Positions 1 through 4,943 of a stretch of 5,270 nucleotides of DNA are shown one piece after another. Every line of letters begins with the position of its first letter. Position 1 is the first letter of the stretch. Source of the stretch: Anaerolineaceae bacterium (lineage in GTDB: Bacteria > Chloroflexota > Anaerolineae > Anaerolineales > Anaerolineaceae); assembly GCA_003158355.1 (NCBI GenBank), contig PMIV01000078.1:688-5957 (forward strand). Reading direction: 5' to 3'. The notes under the pieces are model-generated. The model was not told the origin of the DNA, did no database searches, and saw only the letters and a program-made list of their open reading frames with translations. Position numbers and translations under genes: made by a program.

Positions 1-321
1 GCTGCTGCTTTTTTCTTTAACCTTGATCCCTTTCACTGGGCGCTGCTCGGCGTGATCTTGCTGGGTACATTGGGATACTCCCTGGTCGGGACCTTTCTGG
101 CGGCGATCACCAGTCGGCTGCGCAACCGTGAGCTGTATTTACCGCTGCTGCTTTTCCCCCTCATCATCCCTCTTTTACTGGCTGCCATCCGAGCTACCGG
201 GGCGCTGCTCAATGGCGGCGCTGCAGGTGAACTGGGAACATGGTTGCTGTTGCTGGCTGGATATGATATCCTTTTTATGGCAGTGGGTTTACTGCTTTTT
301 GAAACGGTGATCGCGGATTGA
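1..321 (+). CDS. ccmB: Haem exporter permease CcmB, C-terminal part (5' end outside window)
   Basis: The reading frame is open from base 1, so this is the last 106 residues of a protein usually about 220 residues long. CcmB is the membrane permease that works with the ATPase CcmA and with CcmC in system I cytochrome c maturation at the cytoplasmic membrane. The visible part contains the family's LGTLGYSLVGTFLAAI segment, then a basic loop (RLRNRELYLP) and a strongly hydrophobic LLLFPLIIPLLLAA helix, followed by a final helix near the C-terminus. This matches the usual CcmB tail of small-residue helices around a conserved R-x-R-E-x-x-L-P stretch. An internal GTG at 52 is not the true start, because coding continues upstream of it. 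ccmC follows 20 nt after the stop codon, consistent with one operon. The assignment rests on recalled family motifs and on synteny. Confidence 0.88.
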   Translation, partial: AAAFFFNLDPFHWALLGVILLGTLGYSLVGTFLAAITSRLRNRELYLPLLLFPLIIPLLLAAIRATGALLNGGAAGELGTWLLLLAGYDILFMAVGLLLFETVIAD

Positions 322-330
322 CTGGTATCA

Positions 331-337
331 AGAAGGA
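331..337 (+). promoter_or_regulatory. Ribosome binding site deciding the ccmC start
   Basis: AGAAGGA lies four bases upstream of the ATG at 342. The alternative TTG at 318, which overlaps the ccmB stop codon, has no comparable purine-rich sequence in front of it. This supports translation of ccmC from 342. Confidence 0.6.
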
Positions 338-341
338 TTCG

Positions 342-1058
342 ATGAGTTCAAAATCATTTCCCAGGTTATTGATCGTTTTGGATATTTTGGCTGCGGTTTT
401 TCTGCTGACTGCAATGTGGATGGCGCTTGCTTATGCCCCACGTGAGATCGAGATGGGTGATGTGCAGCGGGTTTTTTACTTCCATGTTGCTACAGCCTGG
501 ACGGGAATGCTCGGATATTTGTTGGCTGTTTTCACCAGCATCGCTTTTTTACGTACGCGCAAACTCATCTGGGATGTTGCCAGCCTGGCCGGGGTGGAGA
601 TCGGACTGGTTTTTACCGCTCTCTGTGTTGTTTCAGGATCCATCTGGGCGCGGCCTATCTGGAATACCTGGTGGACCTGGGATCCGCGCCTGACCACCGC
701 TTTTATCATGGAATTGATCTATGCAGCCTATCTGTTTTTACGCCGGGGCGTTGAAGATCCTGATCAACGAGGGCGGTTAAGCGCGGTGTATGCTATTGTC
801 GGGTTTATCACCGTGCCGTTGACCTTTCTCTCGATCCGCATTTTTCGTACAATCCATCCGGTGATCATTGGTTCAGCTGCATCAGCCGGGGCGGGCAGTT
901 TTGAGATGAGCACCCGAATGTCACAGACCTTCTTCTTTTCTTTATTTACTTTCACGATCCTGTTCACAGCGTTTTATTGGCATCGCTTGCGTTTGGGGCT
1001 GCTCCAACAACAGGTGGAAGCTCTGGAATTCCAACAGGCTCAGGAGGAGAACGAATGA
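342..1058 (+). CDS. ccmC: Haem-handling membrane protein CcmC
   Basis: This encodes a 238-residue polytopic membrane protein of the HemY/CcmC-CcsA haem-handling family. CcmC binds haem at the outer face of the membrane and passes it to the chaperone CcmE. The hallmark tryptophan-rich periplasmic motif is present as WNTWWTWDPRLT (residues 107-118). The two expected axial histidines are present as H48 in RVFYFHVATAW and H172 in FRTIHPVII. About six hydrophobic segments can be seen (roughly 9-30, 50-70, 84-102, 119-133, 147-166 and 197-213). The length is normal for the family. The ATG at 342 was chosen because a Shine-Dalgarno sequence precedes it. A TTG at 318 would add eight residues and overlap the ccmB stop codon. 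The C-terminus is a short glutamine/glutamate-rich tail (residues 221-238), probably cytoplasmic and possibly helical. The stop codon overlaps the next start codon (ATGA), which indicates translational coupling. Confidence 0.95.
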   Translation: MSSKSFPRLLIVLDILAAVFLLTAMWMALAYAPREIEMGDVQRVFYFHVATAWTGMLGYLLAVFTSIAFLRTRKLIWDVASLAGVEIGLVFTALCVVSGSIWARPIWNTWWTWDPRLTTAFIMELIYAAYLFLRRGVEDPDQRGRLSAVYAIVGFITVPLTFLSIRIFRTIHPVIIGSAASAGAGSFEMSTRMSQTFFFSLFTFTILFTAFYWHRLRLGLLQQQVEALEFQQAQEENE

Positions 1059-1180
1059 CCCCCAATACCACTATTTATATGATCGCTGGTTTTGTCGTGA
1101 TTCTGCTGGGTGTGATCTTCTATGCCCTCAGTTTAGCTTTGCGTGTTAGAAAGTTGAACCAGAAGATCAAAAAATTTTGA
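1055..1180 (+). CDS. ccmD: CcmD-like small membrane protein
   Basis: This is a 41-residue protein with one transmembrane helix (about residues 9-29) and a basic C-terminal tail (RVRKLNQKIKKF). This is the expected shape of CcmD, a small protein that in E. coli is needed to release holo-CcmE from the CcmABC complex. The start ATG overlaps the ccmC stop codon by four bases, and a strong AGGAGG (1042-1047) sits seven bases upstream. That makes this start much better than the upstream in-frame codon at 977, which lies inside ccmC. CcmD sequences are poorly conserved, so the name rests mainly on size, topology and position immediately after ccmC. It is probably the last gene of the operon, because a candidate terminator follows within ten bases. 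Confidence 0.8.
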   Translation: MTPNTTIYMIAGFVVILLGVIFYALSLALRVRKLNQKIKKF

Positions 1181-1185
1181 TCAAG

Positions 1186-1222
1186 AGGTTCCCCTCCGGG
1201 GTTTTAAAACCTGTTCTTTTTT
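1186..1222 (+). terminator. Candidate intrinsic terminator of the ccm operon
   Basis: An AGGTT/AACCT outer stem (1186-1190 with 1208-1212) encloses a CCCC-TCC-GGGG hairpin (1191-1201), with a TTTTAA bulge on the 3' side. A run of six T's begins at 1217. The bulge and the four-base gap before the T-tract make it imperfect, but its place directly after ccmD fits the end of a transcript. Confidence 0.5.
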
Positions 1223-1238
1223 ATTACATAAAGCGATG

Positions 1239-1266
1239 GGAACAAAAAGGGGGGATATGCCGTCTA
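1239..1266 (+). promoter_or_regulatory. ECF-sigma-type promoter upstream of the lipoprotein gene
   Basis: GGAAC (1239-1243) and CGTCTA (1261-1266) are separated by 17 bp. This matches the general pattern of group IV (extracytoplasmic function) sigma promoters, which have a GGAAC-type -35 and a CGTC/GTCTAA-type -10. No good sigma-70-type pair was seen in the 114 bp between ccmD and the lipoprotein gene. The predicted transcript would begin around 1272-1275 and have a leader of only about 20 nt. The motif match is visible in the sequence; the use of an ECF factor is inferred. Confidence 0.5.
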
Positions 1267-1294
1267 AATAAATACAAGAGAGAGGAGTATTTTA

Positions 1295-2491
1295 ATGGCG
1301 AAGAAAATTCTCACGATAGTATTACCTTTATTTACCATTTTTGCCGTTTTATTGGCGGCATGTAATTTCCCTGGCATGCAGGGTGTGAATTCTGAAGTGC
1401 AGGTACAAACCCTGGCTGCAGAGACGATCCAGGCGCAGGTGAACCAATATACTACGCAGACGGCTTCTGCTGCTCCACACGTGATCATCATCACTGCCAC
1501 ACCTCCGGCAGCAACGGCAACTGCAAATCCCTTGCCGACCGCGACATCCATACCGGCGACAGCCGTGCCTACTGCAACTGCAGTCCCTCCCACAATTACC
1601 CCAATTCCTATTCCCTGTAATCAGGCTGCATTTGTGACAGATGTTACCATCCCGGATGGTTCCTCGTTTGTGGTTGGTTCTTCGTTTGTTAAGACCTGGC
1701 GAGTTCGCAATGCAGGTGCCTGCACCTGGGGCAGCGGATATGCAATTGTCTTCTCCAGCGGCAATGCCATGGGAGCCCCGGCTTCGGTGATCTTGCCCAA
1801 ATCTGTGCGGCCTGGTGAATCTGTGGATGTATCTGTACCTATGGTTTCGCCTTCCGATACCGGCAAATATACCGGCAGATGGATACTGCAAGCACCAAAT
1901 GGTGTCCAGTTTGGAGTTGGCTTTAATGGGGGAGTGCCTCTTACTGTAGTAATCAACGTAGCTTCTGTGCCTACAGCAAAAGACCCCAATACCATTTATG
2001 ATTTCGTGAAGAATTACTGTTCTGGTCAGTGGCGTACCAATGCTGCCTTCATCACTTGCCCAAGTTCATCGATCAACTACACCACCGGTTCCATAACTCG
2101 TTCTTATGCCCCCATACTTGAAAATGGCCTGGCAGATGACGAAGGCGCAATCATCACTGTGCCTGCAGTTGGCGGTGATGGGATGATCCAGGGACAATTT
2201 CCAAGCCTGGTCATTCACTCCGGAGACCATTTTGTAGCCACGGCTTTATGTTCCTATCAGAAGCCTTCGTGCAACGTTACTTTTGAAGTTCTCGCTCAGG
2301 AACAGGGGAGTTCTACAGTCACATCCCTGGGTACCTGGAATAAAAAATACGACAACACCGTTGTGTCCATTAATATTGACCTGTCATCAATGGATGGCAA
2401 GAATATGATTTTCTACTTAAAGGTAAGCAGTAACGGCAACCCCACAGATGACATGGCTCAATGGATGGCCGCTCGCATTACACATCTGTAA
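1295..2491 (+). CDS. Lipoprotein with NBR1-type Ig-like domain and C-terminal beta-rich domain
   Basis: This encodes a 398-residue exported lipoprotein. A short basic start (MAKK) and hydrophobic helix lead to a lipobox ending LAAC, with C23 the predicted lipidated residue. Residues about 67-107 form a Thr/Ala/Pro-rich stalk (repeated TAT and PTAT units) that would hold the rest away from the membrane. Residues about 108-222 match the NBR1 Ig-like domain: FVTDVTIPDG, then VKTWRVRNAGACTWGSGY, then VRPGESVDVSVPMVSPSDTGKYTGRW. Residues 229-398 form a second module, probably a beta-sandwich, with pairs of cysteines (C242/C255 and C319/C326) that could form disulfides; I cannot name its family. 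The start is fixed by AGGAG (1283-1287) seven bases upstream. No catalytic motif is visible, so binding or a structural role at the cell surface is likely. The gene probably has its own promoter and is not part of the ccm operon. Confidence 0.88.
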   Translation: MAKKILTIVLPLFTIFAVLLAACNFPGMQGVNSEVQVQTLAAETIQAQVNQYTTQTASAAPHVIIITATPPAATATANPLPTATSIPATAVPTATAVPPTITPIPIPCNQAAFVTDVTIPDGSSFVVGSSFVKTWRVRNAGACTWGSGYAIVFSSGNAMGAPASVILPKSVRPGESVDVSVPMVSPSDTGKYTGRWILQAPNGVQFGVGFNGGVPLTVVINVASVPTAKDPNTIYDFVKNYCSGQWRTNAAFITCPSSSINYTTGSITRSYAPILENGLADDEGAIITVPAVGGDGMIQGQFPSLVIHSGDHFVATALCSYQKPSCNVTFEVLAQEQGSSTVTSLGTWNKKYDNTVVSINIDLSSMDGKNMIFYLKVSSNGNPTDDMAQWMAARITHL

Positions 2492-2503
2492 TAACTGTTA
2501 TCC

Positions 2504-2531
2504 TTGATTTGTGCTTTTTTCTTGCTATACT
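2504..2531 (+). promoter_or_regulatory. Sigma-70-type promoter with extended -10
   Basis: TTGATT (2504-2509) and TATACT (2526-2531) are 16 bp apart. A TGC directly before the -10 gives the extended TGn element. Transcription would start near 2538, about 25 nt before the start codon at 2564. A short TACTG/CAGTA dyad (2528-2532 and 2539-2543) overlaps the -10 and the probable start point, but it is short enough to be chance. Confidence 0.7.
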
Positions 2532-2563
2532 GATTAGACAGTAATTGATGATGAGGAGGTTAT

Positions 2564-3655
2564 ATGTTTCTGAAAAAAGTGTATTCCCACAAAAGAATAC
2601 TTTTAGTTGTCTTTTCTCTGGTTATCGTGGTTGGACTTGCCACTGGTCTGGTTGGAAATGCTCAGGCATATGCAACCCCGATTACTTCAATCGTATCCAT
2701 CAATTCGGGTGTATCTGTCACAGTTGCCGGAACAAATTTCCCTTCCGGCCAAAATTTTACAGTGCGCATGGGGCCTTATGGCAGTGATGGAGTAGGTGGA
2801 ACCGTGGTTGGATCATATAACACCGGTTCAGGCGCGTATTTTACTTCAACTTATGCTATCCCTTCGGCTTTAAAGGGCGTAGACAAAATTGCGATCCGTT
2901 TTGAGAGTCCACAGGGAATCTTTAGCTATAACTGGTTTAACAATACCGCATCGACCAGTGCCCCGGCTGTTCCGGGTAGCCCGTTTGGCCCATATGGTTA
3001 TACAGGTTATCCGACATTTGATATTTCCTCGGTTTCTGCAGGCAGTTCGGTCACGATCTTGACACACAATATGCCGGTTGGGCAAGTTTTTACCGTGCGC
3101 ATAGGTGATTTTGGAACACTTGGTATCGGCGGTATAGTTGTAGGGTCCACTTCGGACTCGGGTGGGTCATTCAGCGCGACGTACGCGATTCCTTCCGCGT
3201 TGGCCAGCAAACCGAAATTAGCTATCCGCCTGGATGGTCCAACGGGATACTATTACGCTTACAACTGGTTTTACAATAACGCTGCGCCGGTGATCTACAC
3301 TCCAATTCCTGGCTCGACATCGGTTCCCCCGGCCCCTCCGTATGCTCCATATTCCGGTTTTTATGGTGTTCCGACTATATTCATCAGTGCGGTTGCCAGA
3401 GATTCTACAGTGACCGTCAGCGGAAATAATTTTCCACCGAATCAAACTTTGAATGTACGCATGGGACCATATGGGACCCTGGGCATTGGCGGTATTCTGG
3501 TGACCACGCAAAATTCCGGGTCCAGCGGCAGTTTCAGCGCTACTTATTCGATTCCCGGTGCGTTAGCCGGCAGTCCCAAGATCGCTATTCGTCTTGAAAC
3601 ATCAAACGGATATTACAACGGGTATAACTGGTTCTATAACAACAGTACCTATTAA
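2564..3655 (+). CDS. Secreted protein with three copies of a ~90-residue domain
   Basis: This encodes a 363-residue protein. A long signal peptide with a basic N-region (KKVYSHKR) and a hydrophobic core ends at a predicted cleavage site AQA-Y (after residue 35). The mature protein is three related domains at about 39-127, 150-239 and 270-360, joined by linkers rich in Pro, Gly, Ser and Tyr (128-149 and 240-269). Each domain has a V-T-V-x-G-x-N-F-P-like strand, an F/L-x-V-R-M/I-G block with GxGG(I/T)(V/L)V, an F-x-(A/S)-T-Y-(A/S)-I-P-(S/G)-A-L block, K-(I/L)-A-I-R-(L/F), and a closing YNWFYNN or YNWFNN. There are no cysteines and no catalytic motif. The pattern suggests an Ig-like or other beta-sandwich repeat, probably in surface or matrix proteins. 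AGGAGG (2554-2559) fixes the start. The gene has its own promoter and terminator. I recognise the style from Anaerolineae proteins but know no established function. Confidence 0.85.
   Translation: MFLKKVYSHKRILLVVFSLVIVVGLATGLVGNAQAYATPITSIVSINSGVSVTVAGTNFPSGQNFTVRMGPYGSDGVGGTVVGSYNTGSGAYFTSTYAIPSALKGVDKIAIRFESPQGIFSYNWFNNTASTSAPAVPGSPFGPYGYTGYPTFDISSVSAGSSVTILTHNMPVGQVFTVRIGDFGTLGIGGIVVGSTSDSGGSFSATYAIPSALASKPKLAIRLDGPTGYYYAYNWFYNNAAPVIYTPIPGSTSVPPAPPYAPYSGFYGVPTIFISAVARDSTVTVSGNNFPPNQTLNVRMGPYGTLGIGGILVTTQNSGSSGSFSATYSIPGALAGSPKIAIRLETSNGYYNGYNWFYNNSTY
2678..2944 (+). repeat. Protein-level repeat copy 1 of 3
   Basis: This encodes residues 39-127 of the secreted repeat protein (89 residues). 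It carries FTVRMGPYG, TYAIPSAL, KIAIRF and YNWFNN. It is the most diverged copy: it has GSDGVGG where the others have GTLGIGG, and it lacks the Tyr before the final Asn pair. Confidence 0.85.
3011..3280 (+). repeat. Protein-level repeat copy 2 of 3
   Basis: This encodes residues 150-239 (90 residues). It carries FTVRIGDFGTLGIGGIVVGS, FSATYAIPSAL, KLAIRL and YNWFYNN. The GPYG of copies 1 and 3 is GDFG here. It lines up with copy 3 with almost no gaps. Confidence 0.85.
3371..3643 (+). repeat. Protein-level repeat copy 3 of 3
   Basis: This encodes residues 270-360 (91 residues). It carries VTVSGNNFP, LNVRMGPYGTLGIGG, FSATYSIPGAL, KIAIRL and YNWFYNN. It ends three residues before the C-terminus, so the protein has no extra C-terminal sorting domain. 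Confidence 0.85.
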
Positions 3656-3672
3656 TTCCAAATTTGTTTATG

Positions 3673-3709
3673 AAAAGACCTGAAGGATTTAATCCTCCGG
3701 GTCTTTTTT
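3673..3709 (+). terminator. Strong intrinsic terminator after the repeat-protein gene
   Basis: AAAAGACC (3673-3680) pairs with GGTCTTTT (3700-3707). The stem continues through a T-G wobble, a G-C pair and one A/C mismatch into AGGA/TCCT (3684-3687 with 3693-3696), closing on a TTTAA loop. The T-run extends to 3709. It begins 17 bases after the stop codon. The A-run on the 5' side means it could also act in the reverse direction. Confidence 0.92.
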
Positions 3710-3734
3710 ATATACTTTTAATGAATTTGGTTTT

Positions 3735-3766
3735 TTTAATGGCTATAATGTTGATAGCTAATTAAA
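3735..3766. promoter_or_regulatory. -10 element inside an operator-like inverted repeat upstream of the GGDEF gene
   Basis: A consensus TATAAT lies at 3744-3749, with no good -35 at the usual distance. It sits within an imperfect dyad: TTTAAT (3735-3740) and GCTAT (3742-3746) mirror ATAGC (3754-3758) and ATTAAA (3761-3766) around a seven-base centre. Eleven of the arm positions pair, with only a 1-versus-2 base interruption. The overlap with the -10 is what a repressor operator would look like, and a weak -35 would fit an activated promoter. The promoter reading is for the + strand. No regulator gene is present in the window. Confidence 0.5.
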
Positions 3767-3849
3767 CATTACAAACAAAGATGATAGAAGATATTTTATT
3801 CTGATTTCCAACCGGGTCAGTCAAGGATTACTTTGCCGTTTAATTTCCT

Positions 3850-4941
3850 GTGGGGGATAATTTGTCGATTCATAAACAGGCAAAATTTCTGCAACAAAAC
3901 CAATTGACTAAAGCACTTAATAGTTCGGCTTTATTCATAATCATTTTTCGTTTACTCTTTGCAGTTATTCTTGCATTCATGCATTATTGGTCATTGGCGG
4001 TCTATTCATTGCTTGGTGGTTTGCTCTGGATATGGATCTACAAAATGACCAAGAAAGGATATCAAACACCGCCATTAGTGCTTGGAATTCTCGAATCAAT
4101 TCTTTACTGCATTTTAGCAACCCTGAAATTGGGGTGGAATTCAGGGGCATATTTTTCTTTGATCAGTCTTTTGCCGGTGATCATGATCAATGGAGCTGCC
4201 AGGGGAAAGTTGCGAACGTTTTTATGCGGCTCGATCGTGGTCTTTTTAGCTGCCCTTTTTGCTGTTTTGCAATCTTTGAAAACCAACGTTCTTGTAGATC
4301 CAACTTTTCAATGCCTCTTTTTTATTCTCAACCTGGTTCAGTGCTGTTCGATCTTAATTACTGTCACCTATACGATTGAAAAAGAAAAAATGCTTTCCGA
4401 AGCTGAAATTGTCAATGCCAATCAAAGGCTCTTAACCCTGGCGAATACAGACCCTTTAACCAGTTTGTTGAATCGACGAATTATGACGACCCTTATTGAG
4501 GAAGAAAAAGTGAAAGTGGATGGTGATGGGCCGCCATTTTCTTTAATCATGATCGATGTGGATAACTTTAAACAAATCAATGATGAGTATGGTCATGATG
4601 GCGGTGATTTTGTACTGGTGATGTTGGCAGAAAAACTTAAACTTGGGGTAAGGAAAAATGATCGGATCTCAAGATGGGGTGGAGATGAATTTTTGATCAT
4701 GCTGGTGGAGACTGACCCTGAGAACGGTAAATACGTCGCGGAAAAGATTCGTTCCCGTGTAGAAAACACCCCTTTTATTTATCATGAAATGAGCATCCCA
4801 GTGACAATCACTCTGGGAATTAGCGAATGTGATAAATTCACTGGCATTAGCGGCTGCCTGCGTAATGCTGATCTGGCCTTGTATAAGGGGAAACAAGAGG
4901 GCAAGAACTGCAGTGTGTTAGGCAGTTCGCATTCTGGTTAG
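3850..4941 (+). CDS. Membrane-anchored GGDEF diguanylate cyclase
   Basis: This encodes a 363-residue protein predicted to make cyclic di-GMP from two GTP. The N-terminal half (about 25-175) has roughly six hydrophobic segments and no sensor domain I can name. A charged linker (175-195) leads into the GGDEF domain (about 196-358). Key residues are present: DPLTSLLNRR (201-210), D236 and D238 in MIDVDNFK for metal binding, the intact GGDEF signature (277-281), and an RxxD inhibitory site (R268-K-N-D271) five residues before it. The domain ends with DLALYKGKQEGKN. An active, product-inhibited enzyme is therefore expected. No EAL or HD-GYP domain is attached. The start is uncertain: an in-frame stop codon lies at 3841, GTG at 3850 has no Shine-Dalgarno sequence, and TTG at 3862 has a G-rich GGGGGAT just upstream. 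Either start leaves the membrane and GGDEF regions unchanged. It appears to be transcribed alone. Confidence 0.93.
   Translation: MGDNLSIHKQAKFLQQNQLTKALNSSALFIIIFRLLFAVILAFMHYWSLAVYSLLGGLLWIWIYKMTKKGYQTPPLVLGILESILYCILATLKLGWNSGAYFSLISLLPVIMINGAARGKLRTFLCGSIVVFLAALFAVLQSLKTNVLVDPTFQCLFFILNLVQCCSILITVTYTIEKEKMLSEAEIVNANQRLLTLANTDPLTSLLNRRIMTTLIEEEKVKVDGDGPPFSLIMIDVDNFKQINDEYGHDGGDFVLVMLAEKLKLGVRKNDRISRWGGDEFLIMLVETDPENGKYVAEKIRSRVENTPFIYHEMSIPVTITLGISECDKFTGISGCLRNADLALYKGKQEGKNCSVLGSSHSG
4905..4928. other. Stem-loop at the end of the GGDEF gene
   Basis: GAACTGC (4905-4911) and GCAGTTC (4922-4928) form a perfect 7-bp stem with a 10-nt loop, inside the last codons of the GGDEF gene and just past the elp3 stop codon on the other strand. 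There is no T-tract immediately after it on either strand; the nearest T-run on the + strand starts at 4946. It could be a weak terminator for the convergent pair, or chance. Confidence 0.3.
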
Positions 4942-4943
4942 TC

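Noticed and set aside
318..341. TTG start for ccmC overlapping the ccmB stop codon
   Set aside because: The ATG at 342 has a Shine-Dalgarno sequence at the right distance, and the extra eight residues (MTGIKKDS) are not typical of the family.
1177..1365. 62-codon plus-strand ORF spanning the ccmD end and the lipoprotein start
   Set aside because: It starts at a TTG inside the last ccmD codons, runs through the candidate terminator and promoter, and has no ribosome binding site or recognisable product.
1264..1995. Three overlapping minus-strand ORFs opposite the lipoprotein gene
   Set aside because: They are shadows of the low-complexity Thr/Ala/Pro stalk and Ig domain. Their products are biased (long runs of Val/Ala/Gly or Arg/Cys/Ser), and the + strand gene has a lipobox, a recognisable domain and a Shine-Dalgarno sequence.
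2481..2520. Possible terminator after the lipoprotein gene (CACA/TGTG pairing followed by six T's)
   Set aside because: The outer pairing is only four bases with a long, weakly paired interior, and the T-run is better explained as the spacer of the next promoter. Readthrough into the repeat-protein gene is possible.
2870..3511. Minus-strand ORFs opposite the repeat-protein gene
   Set aside because: They arise from the repetitive Gly/Ser/Tyr-rich coding sequence, have no ribosome binding sites, and oppose a gene with its own promoter and terminator.
3710..3849. c-di-GMP riboswitch or small RNA upstream of the GGDEF gene
   Set aside because: No recognisable conserved riboswitch core or stable multi-stem structure was seen by eye; only the promoter dyad stands out.
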